Assembly (NCBI RefSeq): GCF_008033235.1
Contig: NZ_CP042432.1
Location: 2,480,001 to 2,544,000, forward strand
Direction of reading: 5' to 3'
Length of the DNA: 64,000 nucleotides
Source: Anseongella ginsenosidimutans
GTDB taxonomy: Bacteria > Bacteroidota > Bacteroidia > Sphingobacteriales > Sphingobacteriaceae
Shown here: positions 34,903-43,465 of the stretch, one piece after another
Layout: each line of letters begins with the position of its first letter
Position numbering within the stretch: the stretch's first letter is position 1
The notes under the pieces: model-generated
Databases searched by the model: none
What the model saw: only the letters and a program-made list of their open reading frames with translations
Told to the model about the DNA's origin: nothing
Program-made: the position numbers and the translations under genes

Positions 34903-36066
34903 TTAAGAATGTTTGGTGGAATCACGAAGAGATTCAATTGCGTTCCTACAGATGTTCACCGCGAAATCAATATCTGTTTCCTCTGTAAAACGTCCAAGGC
35001 TGAAGCGAAGGGAAGAACGGGCTTCTTCTTCACTCAATCCCATTGCGGTAAGTACATGAGAAGGCTCCGGCGAAGCCGATGTGCAGGCCGAACCGGAAGA
35101 AATCGCCAGGTCAGGCATGGCCGACATCAGCAGGTCACCCTTTAGCCCGGCAAAGCGGATATTGCTTACGTGAGGAAGGCGGTTATGCGTATTTCCGTTC
35201 AGCGCGGTGCCCGGAATTTCCAAAAGGCCGCTTTCCAGCTTATCACGAAGCAGGGAAAGCTTTTGACCATCTTTTTCCATTTGGGTAAGGCATACTTCGC
35301 AGGCTTTCCCGAAGCCCACGATGCCGGGGACATTCAGCGTGCCGGAGCGCAAGCCTTTTTCATGGCCGCCTCCTTCTATGAGCGGGGTGAGCCGTACCCT
35401 GGGGTTTTTTCGTCTTACAAACAGGGCGCCCGCGCCTTTGGGGCCATATAATTTATGCGCACTGAATGACAGCAGCCCGATTCCGCCTGTATCCACGTTC
35501 AGTGGTATTTTACCCGCTCCCTGGGTGGCGTCGGTATGGAAAATGATACTCTTCTCCCCTGCAATTCGGCCTATATCTTCCATTGGCTGGATGACGCCGG
35601 TTTCATTATTGGCGTACATGACGGAGATAAGGATGGTTTCCGCAGTAATAGCCGCCCGGAGCATTTCAATGTTTAGCAGGCCGTCCGGCTGAACCGGAAG
35701 GTAAGTCACTTTTCCACCCGATCTTTCGATATACCGGCAGGTATCCAAAACGCAGGAGTGTTCAGTAGCCAGGGTAATTATATGATTTCCTTTACTGCGA
35801 TAGGCTTCAAAAACGCCTTTCAGCGCCATGTTTACTGATTCCGTAGCGCCGGAGGTGAAGATCAGTTCCTCCGGCGAGGCGCCGATCAGGGACGCAGCCT
35901 GCTCCCGGGCCAGGTCCACGGCATCCTCCGCCGTCCAGCCGAAGGCATGGTGCCTGCTGGCAGCATTGCCAAATTTTTCGGTGAAATAAGGAAGCATTAC
36001 GTCCAGCACCCGCGGGTCGGTAGGGGTAGTGGCGTTATTGTCCAGGTAAATTGGTAATTTGGGCAT
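34903..36066 (-). CDS. Cysteine desulfurase (NifS/IscS family)
   Basis: A protein of 387 residues. The PLP-binding Lys is in LLSFSAHKLYGPKGAGALFV, with TEHSCVLDTCRYIE and HTDATQGAGKIP supplying the His and Asp/Gln that hold the cofactor. The active-site Cys is in ISSGSACTSASPEPSHVL, and the extended loop is of the IscS (class I) type. It removes sulfur from L-cysteine to form a persulfide used for Fe-S clusters and tRNA thiolation. Cotranscribed with the A-type carrier downstream; divergent from the epimerase gene with 43 bp between them. Confidence 0.96.
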   Translation of the reverse strand: MPKLPIYLDNNATTPTDPRVLDVMLPYFTEKFGNAASRHHAFGWTAEDAVDLAREQAASLIGASPEELIFTSGATESVNMALKGVFEAYRSKGNHIITLATEHSCVLDTCRYIERSGGKVTYLPVQPDGLLNIEMLRAAITAETILISVMYANNETGVIQPMEDIGRIAGEKSIIFHTDATQGAGKIPLNVDTGGIGLLSFSAHKLYGPKGAGALFVRRKNPRVRLTPLIEGGGHEKGLRSGTLNVPGIVGFGKACEVCLTQMEKDGQKLSLLRDKLESGLLEIPGTALNGNTHNRLPHVSNIRFAGLKGDLLMSAMPDLAISSGSACTSASPEPSHVLTAMGLSEEEARSSLRFSLGRFTEETDIDFAVNICRNAIESLRDSTKHS

Positions 36067-36109
36067 TGCAAATAGAACGAAATTCTAAAAGGAAAGTTTC
36101 ATCAGGATA

Positions 36110-36517
36110 ATGAATCGGATTGATCATATAGGGATTGCGGTAAAAGACCTGAAAAGTGCCTCGGAGATCTACACTCGTTTGCTCGGCAAACCGTTTTATA
36201 AGACCGAACGGGTAGCCGCTGAAGATGTGGAAACTGCTTTTTTTGCCTGCGGCGAAAATAAAGTAGAACTGCTGGAAAGCACCAGTGAAAACAGCGCTAT
36301 TTCCCGTTTCATTGAAAAGCGGGGCGAGGGAATTCATCACCTGGCCTTTGAGGTAGACGATATCCGGGCGGAAATAGCGCGCCTGAAAGGGGAAGGATTC
36401 GATTTCATTGCTGAAGAGCCACAGCCGGGAGCCGATAACAAGCTCATCTGCTTCCTTCATCCAAGGAAAACCGCCGGTGTCCTTATTGAATTGTGCCAGG
36501 AAATGTCGCATCTTTGA
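36110..36517 (+). CDS. mce: Methylmalonyl-CoA epimerase
   Basis: A protein of 135 residues, the normal length, with two vicinal-oxygen-chelate repeats. Metal ligands fit the family: His in IDHIGIAVKDL near the start, Glu in ETAFFACGENKVELLE, His in EGIHHLAFEVDDI, and the terminal Glu in GVLIELCQE. It interconverts the (S) and (R) forms of methylmalonyl-CoA between propionyl-CoA carboxylase and methylmalonyl-CoA mutase, a common pathway in Bacteroidota. The mutase genes are not in this window. Confidence 0.95.
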   Translation: MNRIDHIGIAVKDLKSASEIYTRLLGKPFYKTERVAAEDVETAFFACGENKVELLESTSENSAISRFIEKRGEGIHHLAFEVDDIRAEIARLKGEGFDFIAEEPQPGADNKLICFLHPRKTAGVLIELCQEMSHL

Positions 36518-36548
36518 GAAACAGTATATTCGCATAACATATATAACG

Positions 36549-37154
36549 ATGCGCTTCTCATCCGCCATAAAGCTACTTGCCTTCTTGTTTTTAACGAGCC
36601 TCTGTATTCAGTCGGCTGCGCAGGATAAAGGCAATCCTCATAAAACGATTATGCTCATCCTGGGCTCTGCTAACAAAAAGACGCTGGAAGAACGGGTGAA
36701 GTTGGGCCTGGAACTGTACGATTCCCCGGTTTCCTTTGACTATATCATTGTTTCGGGCGGTTGCGGCGCACATGGCTCCGCTATCTGCGAAGCTTCTGAA
36801 ATGGCCGCATTGTTAAAGGAAGGGGGAGTTCCTCCTGCTAAGATCTATAAAGAAGAGCGCTCAAAAAGCACGGTGCAGAATTACTGTTACAGCAGGGCGC
36901 TGAAAAAGGAAGATGGTACACGCCTGATCAATCCGGACGATACGCTGTATGTCGTTTCCAATCACTGGCACGCCATCCCTGTTGCGGCACGTTTCACTAC
37001 TTATGATAGCGTGCATGCATTTTATTACATTAAGGGGGGATCCTGCCGTCGGAGACCGATAAAGTGGATTACACCGGTATTTATAATAAGGGGAATCTTT
37101 GCCCCTGAACGTAGATTGAAGTACCAGGCATATTCTGATGACAGAAGCCTTTGA
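36549..37154 (+). CDS. YdcF-like (DUF218) exported protein, C-terminus apparently frameshifted
   Basis: From the ATG at 36549 the product has a signal peptide (KLLAFLFLTSLCIQSAAQ) and a DUF218/YdcF-like fold: TIMLILGSANKKTLEERVKL, FDYIIVSGGCGAHGSAICEA, EERSKSTVQNYCYSRALK, LYVVSNHWHAIPVAARF. After YYIKGG the frame turns into a basic, unfamiliar tail (SCRRRPIKWITPVF) that runs to 37154. If the six-G run at 37034-37039 had seven G, the protein would instead continue ILPSETDKVDYTGIYNKG and stop at 37108, which looks like a natural end. Function in Bacteroidota unknown; relatives bind SAM or act in envelope metabolism. Confidence 0.78.
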   Translation: MRFSSAIKLLAFLFLTSLCIQSAAQDKGNPHKTIMLILGSANKKTLEERVKLGLELYDSPVSFDYIIVSGGCGAHGSAICEASEMAALLKEGGVPPAKIYKEERSKSTVQNYCYSRALKKEDGTRLINPDDTLYVVSNHWHAIPVAARFTTYDSVHAFYYIKGGSCRRRPIKWITPVFIIRGIFAPERRLKYQAYSDDRSL

Positions 37155-37180
37155 GAAGTAAAATATAAACTTTATATTTG
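37150..37180 (+). promoter_or_regulatory. Bacteroidota-type promoter of the L31 gene
   Basis: TTTG at 37150-37153 and TATATTTG at 37173-37180, separated by 19 bp, match the -33/-7 consensus (TTTG and TAnnTTTG) of the Bacteroidota primary sigma factor. The expected start of transcription is about 37185, leaving a short leader before the ATG at 37203. Confidence 0.82.
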
Positions 37181-37202
37181 CACCCGCAAAAGAAATTCTA
37201 AG

Positions 37203-37454
37203 ATGAAAGCTGATATACATCCGAAGAACTACAGGCCAGTAGTTTTCAAAGACATGTCGAATGAGTACTCGTTCCTGACCCAGTCCTGTGCCGATACGAA
37301 AGATACGATTGTCTGGGAAGACGGAAACGAATATCCCCTGGTAAAGCTGGAGATCTCCAATACGTCGCACCCTTTTTATACAGGTAAGATGAAATTGGTA
37401 GATACTGCCGGACGCGTGGAGAAATTCAGGCAGCGTTACGCCAAGAAGCAGTAA
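37203..37454 (+). CDS. rpmE2: Ribosomal protein L31, type B
   Basis: A protein of 83 residues: [20 protein letters not shown], then [20 protein letters not shown], and [20 protein letters not shown]. It lacks the CxxC pairs of zinc-binding type A L31, so it is the zinc-independent C- form (type B) of the large ribosomal subunit. It has its own consensus promoter upstream and a perfect-stem terminator downstream, so it is monocistronic. Confidence 0.97.
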   Translation: MKADIHPKNYRPVVFKDMSNEYSFLTQSCADTKDTIVWEDGNEYPLVKLEISNTSHPFYTGKMKLVDTAGRVEKFRQRYAKKQ

Positions 37455-37475
37455 TATTGAAATAATATTTTTATG

Positions 37476-37504
37476 AGTCCGTCAAGTGATTGACGGACTT
37501 TTTA
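37476..37504 (+). terminator. Rho-independent terminator after L31
   Basis: A perfect 10-bp stem, AGTCCGTCAA (37476-37485) with TTGACGGACT (37490-37499), loop GTGA, followed by five T. Confidence 0.93.
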
Positions 37505-37516
37505 GTTTTGCAGGGC

Positions 37517-38845
37517 ATGAATTACATTCTGTTCGATGGAAACGCCCGCAGCGCCTTGCTGCCTTTTACCCGTACCCGGCCGGTGGCTGAGATCCGGGCG
37601 GGAATACTTACCATTCGTGAAAAATGGGAGCGGTTCCTGGGTGCCTCATGTTCCTGTCTTACTGCTGCCTATCTTCGTGAAAAGTTCCCCTTTAGCTTAT
37701 CTGCTGAAAATATCCTGATCAACGCTTCCCTGCTTCCCGACACGGCTTTGGCCAAACGGGTTGCTTCACTGAAGCCGGGACAGACCCTTATGCAAAAGGG
37801 TGCGGTGCTGGCCGCCTGGCTCGGAGAAAAGGAAGCGCGCAGCCTGGCTCAGGCCGGTTATGGCTGGCAGAGCGGCCCCGGCTTGCAGCACGCACAGGAT
37901 GACGCGAACGAACGGTCCCTGAGCGGGGAAAGACGGGCGGAAGCAGCAGACAAACGAGCGCGAGCCATAGAAGAGTGGGCGGAAGCAACAGTACAACGGG
38001 CGGGGGCAGTGGAAGAATGGACAGGCCCCCTGCATCGCCTTATTCATCCCGAAGATATTTTCCGCTTCAACGCGGAGGCAATCGCCGCCGATTTCGACCT
38101 GCTTACCGCCGGTAAGCGTTCTGCCATTCCCGGTTCTACCAACCGCATTCTGGGCCACCGGCTTTTCCTGGAAGCGGATGTGGAAATGGAATGTGCCAAT
38201 ATCAATACCCTGACCGGGCCGGTTTACATTGGAAAGGGCGCGGTGGTCATGGAAGGTGTGAACCTGCGCGGGCCGCTGGCGATAGGTGCAGGCGCCGTCG
38301 TCAAGATGGGGGCCAGGTTATACGGTCCCACGACCATTGGGCCGGAAAGTGTCGTGGGAGGGGAGATCAAGCAAAGCGTTATCTTTGGGAATACCAATAA
38401 AAGCCATGATGGTTACCTGGGCAACAGCGTCATAGGGGAATGGTGTAATTTGGGGGCCGACACCAATTGTTCTAATATGAAGAATAATTATAAATCCGTG
38501 AAATTATGGAGCTATGAAACCGGCGGCATGCGTGATACCGGCCTTCCTTATTGCGGCTTAATGATGGGGGATTTTTCCAGGACCGGCATTAACACCATGT
38601 TCAATACCGGAACTACCGTAGGGGTGAATGTGAACCTGTATGGGAGCGCCATGCCTCCGGCTTTTCTGCCTGATTTCAGCTGGGGGAGCGGAGACGCACT
38701 GCAAACCTACCGGCCGGAAAAGGCCCTGGAAACAGCGAAACGTATTATGGAGCATAAGGGCGGATATTTTACGGAAGCCGACGCCAGGATCCATCACGAA
38801 ATCTTTAACCTGACAGAAATGTACCGTAAAGGAGCGTCTGAATAA
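37517..38845 (+). CDS. GlmU-like nucleotidyltransferase/left-handed beta-helix protein
   Basis: A protein of 442 residues from the ATG at 37517 (MNYILFDGNARSALLPFTRT), which fits the Bacteroidota GlmU-like family. The N-terminal part lacks the classical GxGxRM pyrophosphorylase loop. From about residue 210 a left-handed beta-helix of hexapeptide repeats is clear: TLTGPVYIGKGAVVMEGVNL, LAIGAGAVVKMGARLYGPTT, then GDFSRTGINTMFNTGTTVGV. It is predicted to transfer a nucleotide or acyl group to a sugar phosphate, but the activity is not established. Residues about 123-168 hold a charged repetitive insertion (RARAIEEWAEATVQ, RAGAVEEW). tpiA follows after 31 nt. Confidence 0.85.
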   Translation: MNYILFDGNARSALLPFTRTRPVAEIRAGILTIREKWERFLGASCSCLTAAYLREKFPFSLSAENILINASLLPDTALAKRVASLKPGQTLMQKGAVLAAWLGEKEARSLAQAGYGWQSGPGLQHAQDDANERSLSGERRAEAADKRARAIEEWAEATVQRAGAVEEWTGPLHRLIHPEDIFRFNAEAIAADFDLLTAGKRSAIPGSTNRILGHRLFLEADVEMECANINTLTGPVYIGKGAVVMEGVNLRGPLAIGAGAVVKMGARLYGPTTIGPESVVGGEIKQSVIFGNTNKSHDGYLGNSVIGEWCNLGADTNCSNMKNNYKSVKLWSYETGGMRDTGLPYCGLMMGDFSRTGINTMFNTGTTVGVNVNLYGSAMPPAFLPDFSWGSGDALQTYRPEKALETAKRIMEHKGGYFTEADARIHHEIFNLTEMYRKGASE

Positions 38846-38876
38846 ACAAGTTAATCAGTATAATAAATCAATAAAA

Positions 38877-39641
38877 ATGAGAAAAAAGATCGTAGCGGGA
38901 AACTGGAAAATGAACAATGATTACCAGGAAGGAATGACACTCTTTTCCGAGGTAGTAAACATGGTCAAAGACGAAGTAAATACTGCCACGGAAGTGATCG
39001 TAGCCTGCCCTTATATTCATTTACATAGTTTCGGCAAGATGGCCAATGGCCGGATCAAGTTGGCTGCACAGAACTGCCACCAGGAAGAAAAGGGCGCATA
39101 TACGGGAGAAGTTTCGGTCAAAATGATTGAATCAGTAGGCGCTGATTACGTGATCATCGGTCATTCTGAACGCCGGCAATATTTCGGCGAAAGCAATGCC
39201 ATTCTTGCTAAAAAAGTAGTACTGGCCTTAAAGCAAGGTCTTCTGCCTGTTTTCTGCATTGGCGAAACCAGGGAAGAACGGGAAAGCGGCCGCCACTTTG
39301 AAGTGGTAAAGGAGCAGTTGCGGGAAGGTTTGTTCCATCTTGTTAAATCCGAGTTCCGCCAGGTGATCATCGCTTATGAGCCGGTATGGGCAATAGGCAC
39401 GGGCTTAACCGCCAGCCCCGGGCAAGCTCAGGAGATGCACGCCTTTATCCGTGAGGAAATCGCCGGTGTTTATGACCAGGATGTGGCGGACGAGACCTCC
39501 CTGCTTTACGGCGGAAGCTGCAATCCTAAAAACGCCCCCGAATTGTTTTCCCAGCCGGACATTGACGGCGGGCTTATTGGCGGAGCTTCTCTGAAAGCCC
39601 GTGACTTTACCGATATCGCGAAGGCATTCAATGGGCGGTAA
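38877..39641 (+). CDS. tpiA: Triose-phosphate isomerase
   Basis: A protein of 254 residues, standard length. Asn9 and Lys11 (VAGNWKMN) bind substrate; the catalytic His lies in DYVIIGHSERRQYFGE, the catalytic Glu in QVIIAYEPVWAIGTGLTASP with the flexible loop 6, and the phosphate site in LLYGGSCNPKNAPEL and DGGLIGGASLKARDF. It interconverts dihydroxyacetone phosphate and glyceraldehyde 3-phosphate in glycolysis. The 3' end overlaps the prmA start by 11 nt, so the two are translated from one message. Confidence 0.98.
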   Translation: MRKKIVAGNWKMNNDYQEGMTLFSEVVNMVKDEVNTATEVIVACPYIHLHSFGKMANGRIKLAAQNCHQEEKGAYTGEVSVKMIESVGADYVIIGHSERRQYFGESNAILAKKVVLALKQGLLPVFCIGETREERESGRHFEVVKEQLREGLFHLVKSEFRQVIIAYEPVWAIGTGLTASPGQAQEMHAFIREEIAGVYDQDVADETSLLYGGSCNPKNAPELFSQPDIDGGLIGGASLKARDFTDIAKAFNGR

Positions 39642-40467
39642 TTACATAGAAGTCATTTTTACCCTTCCCCAGCCCGGCAGCATCCAGCAGGACCTGCTCA
39701 TTGCCGGGCTGGGAGAAGCAGGGTATGAATCCTTCCTGGAAACGGAGGAAGGATTTAACGCTTACATCCGGCAGGAAGCGTTTTCAGACGGCTTGCTGCA
39801 GGCCGCGATCCGTGAAGTTCCCGGCGACAGCTTGGGCTACGAGATAAAACTTGTCGAAGCGCGCAACTGGAACCAGGTTTGGGAAAGCAATTTCACCCCC
39901 GTGGTAATTGGTGATACATGCCGTATCAGGGCTTCTTTCCATGAACCCGATCCGTCCGTTCCGCTGGAAATACAGATTGACCCGAAGATGGCTTTCGGTA
40001 CGGGCCACCATGAAACCACCTGGTTAATGGCTTCCTGGCTGCTTGAGCTTTCCCTTCCGCATAAAAAGGTACTCGATATGGGCTGCGGAACGGGTGTCCT
40101 GGCTATCCTGGCCGCTAAAACAGGCGCTTCTCAAGTATTTGCCGCCGACATAGACCCTGTCTGCGTGGAAAGTACGGTCGAAAATGCCACCCTGAACGAG
40201 GTGCCGGTTCAGCCCCTGCTTTCCGACATTGATGCGCTTCCCTATAGCGGCTTCGACCTGATCCTCGCCAATATAAATCGGAATGTTTTACTGGACCATC
40301 TTCCTTTTTATGCCGAAAAACTGAATGACGGCGCCACGCTCCTGCTAAGTGGCTTTTACCAAGGGGCCGACCTCGAGGCCATACGGGACAGGGCCGGCGA
40401 ATGCGGGCTGACATTTACGGAAACCAGGAGCAGGAATAAGTGGGCGGCCGCACAGTTCCGCAAATAG
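39631..40467 (+). CDS. prmA: Ribosomal protein L11 methyltransferase
   Basis: A protein of 278 residues from the ATG at 39631 (MGGNYIEVIFTLPQPG), inside the end of tpiA. An N-terminal L11-binding domain (about 1-95) is followed by WNQVWESNFTPVVIGDTCRI and IDPKMAFGTGHHETTWLM, both PrmA signatures. The SAM site is KKVLDMGCGTGVLAILAAKT with VFAADIDP, and the catalytic segment is DLILANINRNVLLDHLP. It trimethylates lysines and the N-terminus of L11. The tpiA-prmA pair is common in Bacteroidota. Confidence 0.95.
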   Translation: MGGNYIEVIFTLPQPGSIQQDLLIAGLGEAGYESFLETEEGFNAYIRQEAFSDGLLQAAIREVPGDSLGYEIKLVEARNWNQVWESNFTPVVIGDTCRIRASFHEPDPSVPLEIQIDPKMAFGTGHHETTWLMASWLLELSLPHKKVLDMGCGTGVLAILAAKTGASQVFAADIDPVCVESTVENATLNEVPVQPLLSDIDALPYSGFDLILANINRNVLLDHLPFYAEKLNDGATLLLSGFYQGADLEAIRDRAGECGLTFTETRSRNKWAAAQFRK

Positions 40468-40505
40468 CCCGAAGTAAGCCGGTAAGAGCAGGCTTCGGCA
40501 GTATT

Positions 40506-40538
40506 TTTGCCCATCGCGGATTGTGTTTCTTATATTTG
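40506..40538 (+). promoter_or_regulatory. Bacteroidota-type promoter of ftsK
   Basis: TTTG at 40506-40509 and TATATTTG at 40531-40538 with 21 bp between, matching the -33/-7 consensus. Transcription would start near 40543, only about 9 nt before the ATG at 40552. Confidence 0.75.
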
Positions 40539-40551
40539 CACAAAAACCTGA

Positions 40552-43197
40552 ATGAGCGATACAGAGAACCGGTTACGCAACGAATTCAAGAACAGGGCGA
40601 AAGGAAGCCGTAAAGTCAAAGCGCCGCGGAAGAAGCGGAACAAGCTCTTCCGGCTTCCTGAAATCAAGTTCAGGCATACCCGTTTTGTCAAGATACTGGG
40701 TTTGTTTTGCCTGTTGATATCGGTTTTTCTGCTTATTGCGCTTACTTCCTATCTTTTTACCTGGAAACAGGATCAGTCTTATGTTTTTGACTCGCCCACG
40801 TTCTGGAAATTTTTTCGCGACTCCGAAGCCCTGCCGTCTGAGTTGAAAGAAAGGCTCCTGGCCGAGGGCGGTATACAGAACTGGATGGGAAAATTAGGGG
40901 CTTTTTTTTCCCATCAGCTGGTATACAACAGCTTCGGGCTGGCGTCCTTTGTGTTTATCGCTTTCTTTTTTATTCTTGGCTATCGCCTGTTGTTCGCGGT
41001 CAGCATATTTTCGGTCCGAAGGTCGTTGGTCTATACCTTAGGCGTTTTGCTATACATTCCCCTTGTCATTGCCTTCGTCAACAGCTTTATTAATAATTCG
41101 ATTCATTATGCCGAAGGGGTGTATGGCTACCAGACCAATATCTGGCTGAACATTACCCTGGGAAAAGCCGGTACCGGTTTTTTATTGCTTTTCGCAGCCT
41201 TTTCAGCCGTGGTATTTATTTTTAACCCCAGCTTTAGCTTGTTCAGGAGAAGACGGAAAACGGAGCTGACGCAGCCTGAGGCCTTTAATGAGGAGGAAGA
41301 AGCGGAGAATATTCTTCTGGAAGAAGAGATTGTATTTGACCCTATTGAGCTGAACCCCCGCGAGCGGGAAAAAGGAGCGGAGACAAAAACTATTAACGAT
41401 TTTTTTGCGGAGAAATTCGGGCGAAAGAATAAAGCCAGGGACGGCGGGGAGAGCATGGATTCGAGTGAATCGATTCCGCCCGAAACGACAGCCGGTATGC
41501 ATCGCGGAGAAAATATGCCTCCGGACCGGCCAGAAAATTCCCGGCCGGCGGATCAGGTGCTGCGCGAAAGCGGCGTCCTGCCTGAAAGCGGGAACCCGGC
41601 GGTGCAAAAAACAAATGACCCGGCCTTTTCCATCGAAGCCACCGAAGAAGAGAAGCTGGCTGACTCGCTGGTGCATGAGCATGGACTATACGATCCTACT
41701 CTTGACCTTCAGGATTTCCGTTTCCCGCATCTTGATTTGCTGGAAACTTACGGCTCCAGCCGGCCGTCGGTAACCGCCGAAGAGCTGGAAGCCAATAAAA
41801 ATAAGATCGTTGGCACTTTAGCCAATTACGGGATCGATATTGACAAGATCAAAGCCACGATCGGCCCCACGGTGACGCTTTACGAAATTGTTCCTTCGCC
41901 TGGCGTACGGATTTCCAAGATCAGGAACCTGGAAGACGATATTGCCCTTAGCCTGGCCGCCCTGGGAATTCGTATTATTGCGCCCATTCCGGGAAGGGGG
42001 ACTATCGGGATTGAAGTTCCCAACCAGCATCCAGAGATCGTGTCCATGCGGTCCGTAATGGCTACCGAAAAATATCAGAATGCCAATATGGAGCTTCCCA
42101 TTGCCCTGGGGAAGAATATTTCCAACGAAGTATATATCGTTGATCTGGCAAAAATGCCCCACTTGCTGATGGCAGGAGCCACCGGGCAAGGTAAATCCGT
42201 CGGTATAAATGCCTTGCTTGTCTCTCTGCTCTACAAAAAACATCCGGCCCAGCTGAAATTTGTCATGGTGGACCCGAAAAAGGTGGAGCTTACCCTTTAC
42301 CGGAAAATAGAAAGGCATTACCTGGCGAAACTTCCGGGTGAGGGAGAAGCCATCATTACCGACACGCGGCTGGTGATCAATACGCTTAATTCCTTATGCA
42401 TTGAGATGGACAACCGCTATGAATTGCTGAAAGATGCCGGTGTCCGCAACATTAAAGAATACAATAAGAAATTTGTTTCCCGCAAGTTGAACCCGAACGA
42501 AGGGCATCGTTTTCTGCCATATATTGTCCTGGTGATTGACGAATTTGCCGACCTGATGATGACGGCAGGGAAGGAAATTGAAACGCCCATCGCCCGCCTG
42601 GCGCAGCTGGCCAGGGCCATTGGCATCCACCTGGTAATAGCCACCCAGCGGCCTTCCGTGAACATTATTACCGGTACCATTAAAGCGAATTTCCCCGCCC
42701 GCATTGCCTTCCGGGTTACGTCAAAGATCGATTCAAGGACGATCCTGGATGCCGGCGGCGCCGATCAGCTGATCGGCAGGGGAGACATGCTGCTTTCCAC
42801 GGGAAGTGACGTGATCCGCCTGCAGTGCGCCCTGGTGGATACCCCGGAGGTAGAGCATATAACCGACTATATCGGATCCCAGCGTGCCTATCCGACCGCC
42901 TACGAATTGCCGGAGTATGTGGACGAGAGCGGCGACGGGAACGGCGCAAAAGCCTTTGACTCTGAGAACAGGGACCAGATGTTCGATGAAGCGGCGCGCC
43001 TGGTTGTGCGTCATCAGCAGGGTTCCACTTCGCTGATCCAGCGAAAGCTAAAGCTCGGGTATAACCGTGCAGGGCGCATCATCGATCAGCTGGAGGCCGC
43101 CGGTATTGTAGGCCCCTTTGAGGGCAGCAAAGCCAGGGACGTACTGATCCAGGACGAGTACGCGCTGGAACAATTATTGAATGACCTTGGCAATTAA
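40552..43197 (+). CDS. ftsK: DNA translocase FtsK/SpoIIIE
   Basis: A protein of 881 residues. The N-terminal domain has four or so membrane helices (FVKILGLFCLLISVFLLIAL, LASFVFIAFFFILGYRLLFA, VYTLGVLLYIPLVIAFVNSF, GTGFLLLFAAFSAVVFIFN). An acidic low-complexity linker (about 230-380) follows. The motor domain has Walker A MAGATGQGKSVGINALL (about 540) and Walker B YIVLVIDEFADLMMTAG, then HLVIATQRPSVNIITG. The C-terminal gamma domain (about 800-875) contains STSLIQRKLKLGYNRAGRII, which reads KOPS-type sites. It pumps chromosome termini through the division septum. It has its own promoter. Confidence 0.97.
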   Translation: MSDTENRLRNEFKNRAKGSRKVKAPRKKRNKLFRLPEIKFRHTRFVKILGLFCLLISVFLLIALTSYLFTWKQDQSYVFDSPTFWKFFRDSEALPSELKERLLAEGGIQNWMGKLGAFFSHQLVYNSFGLASFVFIAFFFILGYRLLFAVSIFSVRRSLVYTLGVLLYIPLVIAFVNSFINNSIHYAEGVYGYQTNIWLNITLGKAGTGFLLLFAAFSAVVFIFNPSFSLFRRRRKTELTQPEAFNEEEEAENILLEEEIVFDPIELNPREREKGAETKTINDFFAEKFGRKNKARDGGESMDSSESIPPETTAGMHRGENMPPDRPENSRPADQVLRESGVLPESGNPAVQKTNDPAFSIEATEEEKLADSLVHEHGLYDPTLDLQDFRFPHLDLLETYGSSRPSVTAEELEANKNKIVGTLANYGIDIDKIKATIGPTVTLYEIVPSPGVRISKIRNLEDDIALSLAALGIRIIAPIPGRGTIGIEVPNQHPEIVSMRSVMATEKYQNANMELPIALGKNISNEVYIVDLAKMPHLLMAGATGQGKSVGINALLVSLLYKKHPAQLKFVMVDPKKVELTLYRKIERHYLAKLPGEGEAIITDTRLVINTLNSLCIEMDNRYELLKDAGVRNIKEYNKKFVSRKLNPNEGHRFLPYIVLVIDEFADLMMTAGKEIETPIARLAQLARAIGIHLVIATQRPSVNIITGTIKANFPARIAFRVTSKIDSRTILDAGGADQLIGRGDMLLSTGSDVIRLQCALVDTPEVEHITDYIGSQRAYPTAYELPEYVDESGDGNGAKAFDSENRDQMFDEAARLVVRHQQGSTSLIQRKLKLGYNRAGRIIDQLEAAGIVGPFEGSKARDVLIQDEYALEQLLNDLGN

Positions 43198-43253
43198 ACC
43201 TGCCGCCCTGTAAATTGTCTTATTGTCAGGCCGCGTTTTAAAAAAGCGCCCGG

Positions 43254-43457
43254 AAAAAGCGCAAGGCGGGAAGCTGAATGGGGCGAGAGAAGCGCTGAAG
43301 AAAGCGGGAGAAGCTGAATGAGGCGGGGAACTGAGGAAAGCGGGAGAAGCTTACTAAGGCAGGAGCGCTTACCAAGGAGGGAGCAGGAGCAGCTGAAGAA
43401 GACTAAGGCGGGAACGCTTACGAAGAAGGGAACGCTTTACAAGGCGGTAGAAAGGTG
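43254..43457. repeat. Purine-rich degenerate ~18-bp tandem repeats
   Basis: The gap between ftsK and the LolA-like gene is purine-rich on the plus strand and made of imperfect units such as AAGGCAGGAGCGCTTACC, AAGGCGGGAACGCTTACG and AAGAAGGGAACGCTTTAC. A second motif, GAAAGCGGGAGAAGCT, appears twice (near 43297 and 43337). Stops occur in each forward frame I checked, so it is not an obvious coding extension. Function unknown. Confidence 0.6.
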
Positions 43458-43465
43458 AAAAAGTA

